From contig PGXY01000011.1 in NCBI GenBank assembly GCA_002839375.1, positions 310,001-374,000 of the forward strand: a stretch of 64,000 nt of DNA, in the 5' to 3' direction. Position numbers and translations under genes: made by a program. The notes beneath the pieces are model-generated. The model was not told the origin of the DNA. It saw nothing but the letters and a program-made list of their open reading frames with translations, and made no database searches. Shown here one piece after another: positions 36,015 through 44,464 of the stretch (position 1 is the stretch's first letter; every line of letters starts with the position of its first letter). The stretch is from Spirochaetae bacterium HGW-Spirochaetae-1 (GTDB lineage Bacteria > Spirochaetota > UBA4802 > UBA5550).

Positions 36015-36160
36015 TATAATAAAAGGGAACCTTTATAAATCATTATATGGATGTTCCCTTGTTGGCACAAACATTGGAAAAACCTTATTTTTAGATGTGC
36101 CAATAATAGAGAGAGTAACAGGGGCATACGCCGACTGTTGCAAGAGTGTGTGAGAATTGT
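36015..36160 (+). ncRNA. Structured leader of the HD-GYP gene (three stem-loops)
   Basis: A perfect TATAAT at 36015-36020 would start transcription near 36027. Stem 1: AAGGGAAC 36023-36030 with GTTCCCTT 36053-36060. Stem 2: TTGGCACA 36062-36069 with TGTGCCAA 36096-36103. Stem 3: AACAG 36117-36121 with CTGTT 36135-36139, inner GGC/GCC around a four-base loop. No known riboswitch consensus was recognised. Stem 1 begins just before the predicted start, so the promoter may lie elsewhere. The preceding part of this gap (35797-36014) shows no gene. Confidence 0.4.
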
Positions 36161-37324
36161 ATGACAAAAAAAGTCCGATTGAATGTTGATTATATACGGC
36201 CCAACTCCACGCTTGTATATCCCCTCTATTCCGATGACGGTGAAAAAATTCTCGCCGAGAGGACGATCCTTTCATTTAGTAAGCTGAATGAAATTAAACA
36301 GAAGTACGGTACCTTTGTTTATTATAATGACACGGCGGATAGATCGATAGTGCCGAGCTACAGGGTCAATATCGCCCTGAATAAAGCCAAGGCTATACTG
36401 AACGAGGTGCAGTCAACCAACAAGCTCAGTAAAACCACGTTCCGTGAAACCGAAAAGGTTGTTGAGGAAATTGTTACGGACCTTCATGCGTCCCAGATTG
36501 AGGCGATCAGTCTGCTCAAGGATCTCAAGTCCTTCGATGATTACCTGTATCATCACGCCGTGAATGTAGGAATTCTCTCCGGGGCCCTGGCCCGTCTCAA
36601 CGGCTACAGCCTGGATGATGTGAAGAATATTACTCTGGGAGCTTATCTCCTGGACATAGGGCACATGATGCTGGACAAACAGCTCAGCACAAAGGAAGGC
36701 CGCTATACCATCTCCGATAAACAGAAAATGAAGCGCCACCCTCAGTTGGGATATGAACTTCTGAAAAGCATACCAGGCATCAGTCCCATTGTGCTCCAGT
36801 CGGTTCTTTTCCACCATGAGCGCTTTAACAATCAGGGGTACTTCCAGATGCCTTATGAAAATCTTCCCGAGCCGCCCAAGATAGTGGGAACCTGCGATAT
36901 GTATGATGCCCTCACCTCAAAACGGCCCTATCGTAACGCTTTTACGCCTTCAGGGGCATTGCGGATCATTCTGAATTCCATTAATATTCATTTCGATTAT
37001 AATCTGGTGAGCAGTTTTATCAACCAGCTCGGGTCGTTTCTCAACAGTACGCAGTCTTTTTATGCGGCCAATGATGTCTGTGAGTTGAATACAAATGAGC
37101 TCGCCCTCATTAAGGCCATCGGTTCCAAGGATCTGCTGAAGCCCCGGGTTCTCATTTTCTGCCGCTTTGAGAAACAACAGGGGAGCCTGGCAGTTCGTTT
37201 TTACGATACGCCCCTTGATGTAGACCTTCAGGGAGATGAGAAGCGTTCAATAACAAAAATACTCGATAACAAGCAGCAGGTTGATGCAATCCGGCGGAAA
37301 CTTCTCGATAAGGGGTTGATATAG
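36161..37324 (+). CDS. HD-GYP domain protein with altered HD active site
   Basis: 387 residues from the ATG at 36161 (GTG 36146 is possible). The HD-GYP region begins near residue 110: H131-H132 (LYHHAVNVG), then LLDIGH at 163-168 where active family members have HDIGK, and HPQLGYELL, VLFHHERFNNQGYF and CDMYDALTSKRPYR. The catalytic His-Asp pair is Leu164-Asp165, and GYP reads GYF. Some c-di-GMP phosphodiesterase activity or only binding is possible. A structured leader precedes it. Confidence 0.88.
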   Translation: MTKKVRLNVDYIRPNSTLVYPLYSDDGEKILAERTILSFSKLNEIKQKYGTFVYYNDTADRSIVPSYRVNIALNKAKAILNEVQSTNKLSKTTFRETEKVVEEIVTDLHASQIEAISLLKDLKSFDDYLYHHAVNVGILSGALARLNGYSLDDVKNITLGAYLLDIGHMMLDKQLSTKEGRYTISDKQKMKRHPQLGYELLKSIPGISPIVLQSVLFHHERFNNQGYFQMPYENLPEPPKIVGTCDMYDALTSKRPYRNAFTPSGALRIILNSINIHFDYNLVSSFINQLGSFLNSTQSFYAANDVCELNTNELALIKAIGSKDLLKPRVLIFCRFEKQQGSLAVRFYDTPLDVDLQGDEKRSITKILDNKQQVDAIRRKLLDKGLI

Positions 37325-37388
37325 GAGGAGCCGGTATTCCGTGCAGTGCATATTCACGGCACCGGTTCCCGATAGTGCGGAAATTGGC

Positions 37389-38333
37389 CTATGAGGGACG
37401 GCGTCTTATAAGCGTTCCAGGATTAAAGGCCCGCCGTCCGCGCCGGGTCTCAAAATGAAGATGCGGACCTGTTGTCCGTCCCGTGTTTCCCGACAAGGCG
37501 ATTAGATCACCGCATTTGACCTGCTGGCCCACTGCCGCCTTTATCGTTCCCAGGTGTCCGTAATAGCTGCTGTAGCCGTGTTCATGCCTGATTACGACCA
37601 GATTGCCGTATCCTCCCTCGTAGCCGGTGAAAACTACCTGCCCGTCGCGGGCGGCATAGACCGGTGAGTTCAGGGGACAGGCGAGATCAATGCCCTGGTG
37701 AAATTCATAACGCCGTGAGTCGAAGGGATTGCGCCGTGTTCCGAATCCCGATGTGCGCCTGCCGTTATTGAGCGGGTATATGAATCCAGTGCCGAGAAAG
37801 AGGGATCGTTCAAGTTGTGACATCTTCCCGCATGGAATGAAGAGGAATTTGGCTCCCTTCATATCCCCGCCGTTTACGCGGTGAATGTAGTCAAGGCTTA
37901 TGCGGTTGTTTGTGAGAACTTCAGTCAGTTCCTTTTTCTTTTCCGTCCCGACTATTATGCCGCGCATATTGGGTATGAATATGACGGAGCCGGGTTTAAC
38001 ATCACCGGGCGAGGTGAGATCATTGACGGACATGAGCGTATCGATGTCCAGCGACACCCGAGAAAGAATGGTCCAGAATGATTCATTGTCTTTTACACGG
38101 TATCGGTAAAAACGGAGATCGGGCATTTCCTGGGCGGGGCGTTTTCCCTTCACTACAAATATTGACTGCCGCACATCATCGCGCAGGATTTTCAGCGTTT
38201 TATTATTGCTGAAGGTGAGGTTTTTCAATTCCTCTATGTCGGCGCCATTTGTTCCAGCCGATCCCCGGAGAGGGGTCATGCAGGCAAAAATAATGCAGAT
38301 CAGCAGGATGCCATATACGTTTACTTTTCTCAT
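37389..38333 (-). CDS. LysM and M23-family peptidoglycan endopeptidase
   Basis: 314 residues. A signal peptide (VYGILLICIIFACMTPLRGSAG) is followed by a LysM domain (YRVKDNESFWTILSRVSLDIDTLMSVNDLTSPGDVKPGSVIFIP). The C-terminal M23 (LytM) domain has HQGIDL and HLHFE zinc-binding motifs with GFGTRRNPF at its start. All ligands of an active zinc endopeptidase are present. It is divergent from the bactofilin gene, a pairing common in bacteria that shape their wall with bactofilin. Confidence 0.94.
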   Translation of the reverse strand: MRKVNVYGILLICIIFACMTPLRGSAGTNGADIEELKNLTFSNNKTLKILRDDVRQSIFVVKGKRPAQEMPDLRFYRYRVKDNESFWTILSRVSLDIDTLMSVNDLTSPGDVKPGSVIFIPNMRGIIVGTEKKKELTEVLTNNRISLDYIHRVNGGDMKGAKFLFIPCGKMSQLERSLFLGTGFIYPLNNGRRTSGFGTRRNPFDSRRYEFHQGIDLACPLNSPVYAARDGQVVFTGYEGGYGNLVVIRHEHGYSSYYGHLGTIKAAVGQQVKCGDLIALSGNTGRTTGPHLHFETRRGRRAFNPGTLIRRRPS

Positions 38334-38473
38334 GTTATGTCGCCATTACTGTTATTTTCGACTGTTTCGGGGATATGGTTTAGCGGAAAATACGCATGTT
38401 TTACTACAGGCTTTCCGATATAGTAGAATTTTTCAAGTCATTGCATCGCTCAATTGACAGGGTAAAAATCATA

Positions 38474-38503
38474 TTGACAATTAAATTTGCATTAACGTAT
38501 AGT
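38474..38503 (+). promoter_or_regulatory. Sigma-70 promoter of the bactofilin gene
   Basis: TTGACA at 38474-38479, an 18-base spacer and TATAGT at 38498-38503, 32 bases before the bactofilin ATG. Confidence 0.7.
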
Positions 38504-38535
38504 GTCGCCATACTGTAAGAATTGAAGAGGTTGTT

Positions 38536-38970
38536 ATGGCAATTACAAAGACTGCCGGTGAAATGGCAAACAATGTTATAGGTGAGAATTCATATTTTAC
38601 CGGCACTTTTATAATAAACGGTTCCCTCAGGATAGACGGCAGATTCGAAGGCAAATATCTCCAGGCCGACCAGCTTTATATCGGGCGGGGCGGAAAAATT
38701 AAAACCAATATCAATGCCGTTTCGGTGATTGTTGAGGGATTGATCATTGGCAATATCAACGCTTCGAGCAGAATACTCCTCATGCCTTCGGCAAAAGTCT
38801 ATGGCGACATCAGGACGCCGGAACTGATCATCCAGAACGGGGTTATCCTGGAAGGGCGATGCACCATAGCAAATGATCTCAGATCTTCGGCCAAGGAAGT
38901 TATCGAGGCCGACTATGAAAGAAATAAACTCATCCCCGACTCCTTCCTTGAAAAAAGGAAAAATGCTTAA
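38536..38970 (+). CDS. Bactofilin family cytoskeletal protein
   Basis: 144 residues. The central bactofilin (DUF583) domain has short hydrophobic beta repeats: VIGENSYFTGTFIINGSLRIDGRFEGKYLQADQLYIGRGGKIKTNINAVSVIVEGLIIGNINASSRILLMPSAKVYGDI. These fold into a right-handed beta helix and polymerise without nucleotide. Bactofilins position wall enzymes; the divergent M23 peptidase is the likely partner. The stop overlaps the pdxA start by 8 bases. Confidence 0.95.
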   Translation: MAITKTAGEMANNVIGENSYFTGTFIINGSLRIDGRFEGKYLQADQLYIGRGGKIKTNINAVSVIVEGLIIGNINASSRILLMPSAKVYGDIRTPELIIQNGVILEGRCTIANDLRSSAKEVIEADYERNKLIPDSFLEKRKNA

Positions 38971-39931
38971 AGTAGGCATCACCCTCGGCGATCCAGCCGG
39001 TATCGGGCCTGAAGTAGCGTTAAAAGCAGTCAAACATCTGGAAAAGGGAACCATTGCTCCGGTCCTCATCGGGAGGGCCCGGGTTCTCTTTGACCTGTAT
39101 CCTTCCCTGGCAGCGGGACTTCCCGTTGTTGAAGATCCCGGAGCAGTTGCCGATCATAGTCCCTGCATTTTTGATGTACCTTTCGATGCTCCCGTGCCGG
39201 TTCCCGGTATCGGTTCCATCCTCACCGGTGCTGAATCAAAAAAATATATTGATACGGCCATAGATCTCTGGCGCGGCAATATCATCGATGCCATTGTCAC
39301 GGGACCCGTACATAAGGGTTTCATTGAGAAATCAGGCACGCCCTTTACGGGACACACGGAATATATGGCCGGAGCCATCCATGAAGAAAAACCCTACATG
39401 ATGATGTATTCCCGCGATTACCGTGTATTGCTGGCCACGACCCATATTCCCCTCCGGGAAGTTTATCGCCATGTTGACGTGAAGCGTCTAGTGGAGGTAA
39501 TCACCATCGGTTATGAGTCCATCCGTTCTATTGACGGGGGAGATGTGGTCCTGGCCGTGACCGGCTTTGATCCCCACTGCGGTGATGACGGAGCCATCGG
39601 TGATTTTGACGGTAAAATAACGGCCGAGGCGGTACGGGAGTGCAGGTCACGGGGTATTCCTGTGGAAGGGCCTTTTTCTGCCGACACCCTCTTTATTCCG
39701 GAAAACTGGAAAAAATATAACCTGGTGATTGTGCATTACCATGATCAGGGGCTCATCCCCTTTAAGCTCCTGGCCTTTGACAGCGGCGTCAATGTGACAT
39801 TGGGGCTTTCCCTGGTGAGAACCTCGGTGGATCACGGAACCGCCTTTGATATAGCGGGAAAGGATAAGGCCCAGTTCAGCAGCATGATTGAAGCGATTAA
39901 AATCGCCGAAATGCTGGTCCTCAGGCGTTGA
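38963..39931 (+). CDS. pdxA: PdxA, 4-hydroxythreonine-4-phosphate dehydrogenase
   Basis: 322 residues from the ATG at 38963, inside the bactofilin end, with AAAAGGAA upstream. VGITLGDPAGIGPEVALKA is the N-terminal signature. Metal-binding His residues appear in FTGHTEYMA, FDPHCGDDG and VHYHDQGLIPFKLLAFDSGVNVTLGL. It oxidises 4-phosphohydroxy-threonine in vitamin B6 synthesis. The stop codon abuts the stop of the convergent lipoprotein gene. Confidence 0.96.
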   Translation: MLKVGITLGDPAGIGPEVALKAVKHLEKGTIAPVLIGRARVLFDLYPSLAAGLPVVEDPGAVADHSPCIFDVPFDAPVPVPGIGSILTGAESKKYIDTAIDLWRGNIIDAIVTGPVHKGFIEKSGTPFTGHTEYMAGAIHEEKPYMMMYSRDYRVLLATTHIPLREVYRHVDVKRLVEVITIGYESIRSIDGGDVVLAVTGFDPHCGDDGAIGDFDGKITAEAVRECRSRGIPVEGPFSADTLFIPENWKKYNLVIVHYHDQGLIPFKLLAFDSGVNVTLGLSLVRTSVDHGTAFDIAGKDKAQFSSMIEAIKIAEMLVLRR

Positions 39932-40345
39932 TTACCGGCCGGGAAAGGTCCTCTCCAGTTCGAGGGCAAGGTTTCTCAGGATTTCTTCTTTATCTTTGCC
40001 GGAAGCCTGGATGAAAAACACCTTGCGGACTCTGTTTCCTGAGCGTATTTTTAGAAGAACTTTTATCTCGCCGTTCCGGGTTTCTTCCGTGAACGTATCA
40101 TTGCCGTCATAATTAAGCCTTTCTATTCCTGAAGAAAAGCGGAACACGGTAATTTCCAGGACATCCCGTTCCGAGGGAGCAATGATATGATGTGGAAGGA
40201 TTTGACGGACTTCTTCTTCGGTAAGTATGCTGTTACGGTCTTCAATTGCTATGGCGACGTGGTTGAATTGTCTGATATCAGCTGTGCATGAGATAAAGAG
40301 AAAAATAACAATGGCGGGGATATGTTTGTGCAGGTTTTCTTTCAT
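39932..40345 (-). CDS. Small lipoprotein of unknown function
   Basis: 137 residues. The signal peptide ends FIS-C20, a plausible lipobox, and the mature part is mostly polar with no recognised domain (ITVFRFSSGIERLNYDGND...). The stop codon abuts the pdxA stop exactly. Function is unknown. It may be an outer-membrane lipoprotein. Confidence 0.7.
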   Translation of the reverse strand: MKENLHKHIPAIVIFLFISCTADIRQFNHVAIAIEDRNSILTEEEVRQILPHHIIAPSERDVLEITVFRFSSGIERLNYDGNDTFTEETRNGEIKVLLKIRSGNRVRKVFFIQASGKDKEEILRNLALELERTFPGR

Positions 40346-40490
40346 AAATTCTTTTATTCCTGATACAGGACTGATGAGTCATATTTAGTGCGGTGATGCA
40401 ATAATTCAAATAATTATTTACAAAAAAGGAAAATTAATTGATAATTGCCCATGATTGCTATACGGGTGAAGATTAAGAATAAACCGGTGA

Positions 40491-40943
40491 ATGGAAAATA
40501 TGAGTGAAACAATTATCATCAAATCAATTTTTATTTTTATCGTGATCTGGGGGCTCAGCACAGTTCTTCTCTGGTTCAGGCCCCGTATCGAGATATTCTG
40601 GAAAATCATATCGCTGCTCATTTTTGTTTTCTATATCTGGTTCTTTTTAGATGAGATAAATTCGGGTTTTACCGCCTTTACGGCGAACTGGTATAAGACC
40701 ACCATTGATTTTCTCAAGGAGTTGATCACGCTGGTCTTTGGAAATCTTTTTTTCCTGTGGCCCCTGGCCCTCATAATCATTTTTTATAAGGCTGATGATA
40801 TGGGAGCCGAAAAACTGCTCAAATTCATGTGTATTCTCACCCTGGTTCTCTGGCTGGTGTTTATCGTTTATTATTATTTTAATACGGGAATTGATAAATT
40901 TTTCTACGAAAGCCTGAGAAAAATGGTTCCCAATGCTAAATAG
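40491..40943 (+). CDS. Small integral membrane protein of unknown function
   Basis: 150 residues with about four hydrophobic helices (IIIKSIFIFIVIWGLSTVLLWF, IISLLIFVFYIWFFL, FFLWPLALIIIFY, FMCILTLVLWLVFIVYYYF) and a short basic tail. No family is recognised. ATG 40491 or ATG 40500 may start it; no strong ribosome binding site is seen. The end overlaps the TPR gene by 11 bases. Confidence 0.75.
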   Translation: MENMSETIIIKSIFIFIVIWGLSTVLLWFRPRIEIFWKIISLLIFVFYIWFFLDEINSGFTAFTANWYKTTIDFLKELITLVFGNLFFLWPLALIIIFYKADDMGAEKLLKFMCILTLVLWLVFIVYYYFNTGIDKFFYESLRKMVPNAK

Positions 40944-41439
40944 GGCGTGTTTTGCTTTTTTTTGCTGCTTTTGCCTGATTTCAATCGATGTCGCAGCAGG
41001 AGAAAATTCCAGCCGTCTCTATGCACGGGGGGCGGTTCTCGCCGTTCAGGGCAAATATAATGAAGCCATCGATGTTTTTAAAGAGGTGATACGGCTGAGC
41101 CCCTATTACTGTCTCGGCCATTATGGCCTGGGTAAGGCCTATCTTTACAGTTTCGGGAAACTTGACGATGCCATCCTTCACCTTGAAACGGCAACGCAAC
41201 TGGATCGGCGTTTTGCCCGGGCTCATTTTTACCTGGGCATGGCTTATCTTCTCAAGGGAAAGCATGTGCCAGCCATCCATGCCTTTGACGCGGCCTATGC
41301 CAGTGATGATACATACATTGAAGCGCTGTACAACATCGGTACAATTTATGACATGATGGGGAAAAAACTGAAAGCGCAGATTTATTTCCAACGGTATTAT
41401 AAGTATAAAAAAAGAGAGGAAAGGCAGCTCTTTTTCTAA
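40933..41439 (+). CDS. Secreted tetratricopeptide-repeat protein
   Basis: 168 residues. A signal peptide (RACFAFFCCFCLISIDVAAGE) is followed by three to four TPR units, such as SRLYARGAVLAVQGKYNEAIDVFKEVIRLSPYY and CLGHYGLGKAYLYSFGKLDDAILHLETATQL. It is a protein-interaction module in the periplasm. It overlaps the preceding membrane-protein gene, so both may act at the envelope. The partner is unknown. Confidence 0.85.
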   Translation: MLNRACFAFFCCFCLISIDVAAGENSSRLYARGAVLAVQGKYNEAIDVFKEVIRLSPYYCLGHYGLGKAYLYSFGKLDDAILHLETATQLDRRFARAHFYLGMAYLLKGKHVPAIHAFDAAYASDDTYIEALYNIGTIYDMMGKKLKAQIYFQRYYKYKKREERQLFF

Positions 41440-41518
41440 CACTGCCGATTGCGGGTATGGCCTCTACCAAATGGGCGTGTAACGGGAATTTAAATTTTTC
41501 AACACAGAGGAACGAAGA

Positions 41519-42286
41519 ATGATTACAGTTGGTATCGATATCGGTTCAATAACGACCAAGGTTGCCATGATGAAAGACGGGAAGCTCATGGGAACCGATG
41601 TGACGTTTACAGGCTATAACGCCGAAAAAGCCTGGCGGACTATACTGGACGATATACTGGCAAAAAATAATCTGGCCATGTCCGACGTGAATTGCATAGT
41701 GTCGACGGGCTACGGGAGAAACATGGTCTCCATAGCCACCAAGGCCATTACGGAGATAACCTGTCATGCGGCAGGGGCCCATTATCTGAATCCCCATATA
41801 CGCTCAATTATTGATATAGGCGGTCAGGACAGCAAATCCATCGTCATCGACGAAAAGGGAAAGGTGGTGGATTTCGCCATGAACGACAAGTGCGCTGCCG
41901 GCACCGGCAGGTTCCTTGAGGTCATGGCCAGGGCGCTGGAGGTGGATCTGGACGGTTTCGGAGATATTTCTCTGCGCGGAAAAAATCCCGCCAGGATAAG
42001 CAGTCTCTGCACCGTATTCGCCGAATCGGAAGTGATTTCTCTCATATCTAAAGGAGAGTCGCGGGAAAATATTATTGCAGGTATTCATGAGTCCATAGCC
42101 TCTCGCGTGGCTTCAATGGCGAAACGGGTAGGCATCAGGACACCGGTCATGATGACCGGCGGAGTGGCAAAGAATATCGGCGTTGTCAAGGCCCTGGAAA
42201 ACAAACTCGGGATCGATATTGAGGTATCGGTCAATGCGCAGGTCAATGGTGCCATAGGCGCCTCTGTGCTTGCCGCCGAATTATAA
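41519..42286 (+). CDS. Acyl-CoA dehydratase activase (BadF/BadG/BcrA/BcrD family)
   Basis: 255 residues. GIDIGSITTKVAMM is the ASKHA phosphate-binding N-terminus, followed by STGYGRNMV, DIGGQDSK, DKCAAGTGRFLEVMARAL and SSLCTVFAESEVISL; CAAGTG and the second cysteine are the [4Fe-4S] ligands of the activator of 2-hydroxyacyl-CoA dehydratase. It uses ATP to drive an electron to the dehydratase. The dehydratase subunits are not in the window, so the actual client is unclear. Confidence 0.92.
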   Translation: MITVGIDIGSITTKVAMMKDGKLMGTDVTFTGYNAEKAWRTILDDILAKNNLAMSDVNCIVSTGYGRNMVSIATKAITEITCHAAGAHYLNPHIRSIIDIGGQDSKSIVIDEKGKVVDFAMNDKCAAGTGRFLEVMARALEVDLDGFGDISLRGKNPARISSLCTVFAESEVISLISKGESRENIIAGIHESIASRVASMAKRVGIRTPVMMTGGVAKNIGVVKALENKLGIDIEVSVNAQVNGAIGASVLAAEL

Positions 42287-42346
42287 CGTATAAATGTAAT
42301 TGAAATAGATCGGAATATACGGTACACTTTGAGCAATTATTGAAAG

Positions 42347-43360
42347 TTGGGCATAAAGACTGTGGAACATCTATTAAATCAGATACTTATCCTGACGGAG
42401 CAGACCAGCGCGCGGGCATTGAAGGAAACCTTCATCAGTCTCATGAGCGATTATCTCCAGTCAGAACATGTGTGTTTGTATGAGATTCATACAATCCGCG
42501 ATGATGATGGCAATGGGGTGCGCATGAATGCTGTAATCGCCGTCGATTCCCTGGATCATTCCAGGGAGCCCCTGTACCTGGACAATGAAAAGGCCCTGCG
42601 GGAATGCTATGAGCGGAAAATGATGGTTCTGGATAAGGGCGACGTCAACGGCCTGAGGCATATAGTGTTTCCAATTAAAGAGCAGGATATAATTACTCAC
42701 CTTGTCAGTATGAGTTGCCGCGATTCCGATGCGAGCAGGAATCTCTATGAATATTTTATCCGTATATTCAATAATCAGCTCTATCTCATAAACAGCAAAG
42801 ACCAGGATCATCTCACCGGTTTCCTCAACCGGCAGGCCTATAACAGGATGATCAATCCGCTGCTTTTCCAGTCTTTAAGGAATGAGATATATCTTGAGAA
42901 GCGAAAACTTTACACATTCCTGGCCCTCATGGATATTGATTACTTCAAGAGGATAAATGACCGGTATGGGCATATCATCGGTGATGAGGTCCTGATTATT
43001 TTTTCACAGATTGTCAAGGGGGTTTTCCGGCACGATGACATTCTTTTCCGATATGGAGGAGAGGAGTTCGTGATCATTTTGAAGGATGTAAATCATGAAT
43101 ACGCTCTCAACGTATTCGAACGGTGCAGGAAGAAGATTGAAGAGCATGTTTTCCCCCAGATCGGCCATATAAGCGTGAGTATCGGTTATACCAACATATC
43201 GGGAAACAGGGACCCGCTGGTTGTCATTGACAGGGCAGACCAGGCGCTGTATTACGCCAAGGATCAGGGGCGCAATAAAACCTGTTTTTATGAAGAGCTG
43301 GTGGAAAATAAAAAAATCATACCCGTGGATGACCGATATAATTCTGTTGAATTCTGGTAG
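42347..43360 (+). CDS. Diguanylate cyclase (GGDEF domain protein)
   Basis: 337 residues from TTG at 42347 (GTG 42362 is another possibility). The N-terminal ~155 residues look like a GAF-type sensor. The GGDEF domain carries DIDYFKRINDRYGHIIGDEVL and the active site RYGGEEFVII. The RxxD inhibitory site is not obvious. It makes c-di-GMP from GTP. It is adjacent to, but not obviously coupled with, the activase gene. A c-di-GMP partner (HD-GYP) lies at 36161. Confidence 0.93.
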   Translation: MGIKTVEHLLNQILILTEQTSARALKETFISLMSDYLQSEHVCLYEIHTIRDDDGNGVRMNAVIAVDSLDHSREPLYLDNEKALRECYERKMMVLDKGDVNGLRHIVFPIKEQDIITHLVSMSCRDSDASRNLYEYFIRIFNNQLYLINSKDQDHLTGFLNRQAYNRMINPLLFQSLRNEIYLEKRKLYTFLALMDIDYFKRINDRYGHIIGDEVLIIFSQIVKGVFRHDDILFRYGGEEFVIILKDVNHEYALNVFERCRKKIEEHVFPQIGHISVSIGYTNISGNRDPLVVIDRADQALYYAKDQGRNKTCFYEELVENKKIIPVDDRYNSVEFW

Positions 43361-43366
43361 GTGCTG

Positions 43367-43987
43367 TCAGGTCTCCCGGAGTATTCGCACAAGGATGCCC
43401 GTCAGGGTTTTTATGTGTGAAACCGCCTCCTCGCTGCTTCTGTCCACATTGCTTGAGAGAAACGTGAAAACAAATCCATTGAGAGCGGCAAAGAGGAGAT
43501 GGGACTTCAGCCGTCGGGATTCCTGTGTTTCTTCTGTTCCAAACAGGGAGTCGGTTTTTTTAAAAAATTCACTGGTAATGGATTTCAGTTTTTTCTGGGA
43601 TTCCTTCGATTTGAATTTTTCATCGATTATACAATGGTGCATCATTCTGAAATATTCGTAATGCTTGTGGACTTTCTCGATATAATCAACAGCCGCTTTC
43701 TCCAGTGTGACATTATCCTGGGCTACTTCACTCTTGAAGATGTCCAGGGCATGTGAAAAGCCCCGAAGGGCCACCTCGACGTATAACGCCTCTTTGTCGG
43801 GAAAATAACGGTAAATTGAACCGGGAGATATGCCGACCCGCTGGGCGAGGTCCCGGACATTAACCTCCTCAAATGATTTTTCAGCAAAAATACGTTCAGC
43901 CTCATCCAGTATGATTCTTTTCCTGGCCTCGCGCTCCTGTTCCTTGAGTTTTGTGAATTCATTAGTGCTGTCGATCATGTTTGTCAT
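43367..43987 (-). CDS. TetR/AcrR family transcriptional regulator
   Basis: 206 residues from the ATG at 43987; upstream codons to 44059 are less likely to be used. The HTH region is FEEVNVRDLAQRVGISPGSIYRYFPDKEALYVEVALRGF. The ligand domain is not diagnostic. It is convergent with the GGDEF gene, with a six-base gap. A palindrome at 44019-44036 upstream is a candidate operator. Target genes are unknown; malate dehydrogenase lies on the other side. Confidence 0.88.
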   Translation of the reverse strand: MTNMIDSTNEFTKLKEQEREARKRIILDEAERIFAEKSFEEVNVRDLAQRVGISPGSIYRYFPDKEALYVEVALRGFSHALDIFKSEVAQDNVTLEKAAVDYIEKVHKHYEYFRMMHHCIIDEKFKSKESQKKLKSITSEFFKKTDSLFGTEETQESRRLKSHLLFAALNGFVFTFLSSNVDRSSEEAVSHIKTLTGILVRILRET

Positions 43988-44018
43988 GCCCCGCGAATAT
44001 TGAATACATGTCCAGAAT

Positions 44019-44036
44019 GTTGGATGATTGTCCAAC
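44019..44036. promoter_or_regulatory. Palindrome upstream of tetR, candidate operator
   Basis: GTTGGA (44019-44024) and TCCAAC (44031-44036) are inverted around six bases. TGTCCA also occurs at 44010-44015 upstream. The location is right for TetR autoregulation. This is a short site and inference only. Confidence 0.4.
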
Positions 44037-44128
44037 GAGTTGATATTTTTGTAAAGCATTTTTAGAAAGAAAAGTGAATAATGCTGTTGATAAATTCAGC
44101 AATTTAATCACGGGAATTATGGAAATTT

Positions 44129-44306
44129 TTGATTTTTCTGGAAAAATTTCTTTATAATGCTTATTATAAATTTTATTGACAAAAAACAAGATTGTGGCAA
44201 GAGTGGCTCGTCAGTTTCAAAGAAATGTTCAGTACCCCCCCCTCTGAACAGACTTGAACAGTTCCCCTGCAGTTGCTGCTGAAGGGGAACTGAACAAGAT
44301 CTTTTT
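44129..44306 (+). ncRNA. Candidate small RNA between tetR and malate dehydrogenase
   Basis: A promoter-like pair TTGATT 44129-44134 and TATAAT 44153-44158 (18-base spacer) precedes a strong hairpin: CAGTTCCCCT 44259-44268 with AGGGGAACTG 44283-44292, extended by GCAG/CTGC 44269-44279. The sequence then reads AACAAGATCTTTTT. The predicted transcript would be about 140 bases. A run of eight C lies at 44235-44242. No protein-coding frame is convincing here. The T tract starts about eight bases after the stem, so terminator function is uncertain. Confidence 0.35.
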
Positions 44307-44342
44307 CCAAATAAGTTTATTTTTCTCCGGTTAAAATCACGG

Positions 44343-44370
44343 TTGACAACAGCATTTCTCGTAATATATT
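44343..44370 (+). promoter_or_regulatory. Sigma-70 promoter upstream of malate dehydrogenase
   Basis: TTGACA at 44343-44348, a 16-base spacer and TATATT at 44365-44370, about 95 bases before the predicted malate dehydrogenase start. Confidence 0.6.
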
Positions 44371-44464
44371 CTCGAATCATTCAGTACCCTTGTGCCACTG
44401 CCGCATACTTGCGCGGCGTTCAGCTGAACCGGGTAACTGTAAAACCCCCTGTAGAGAGGTGTTG

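Noticed and set aside
36021-36060. AAGGGAAC/GTTCCCTT stem as a terminator for ispG
   Set aside because: The loop is 22 bases and no T tract follows; it fits the leader of the next gene better.
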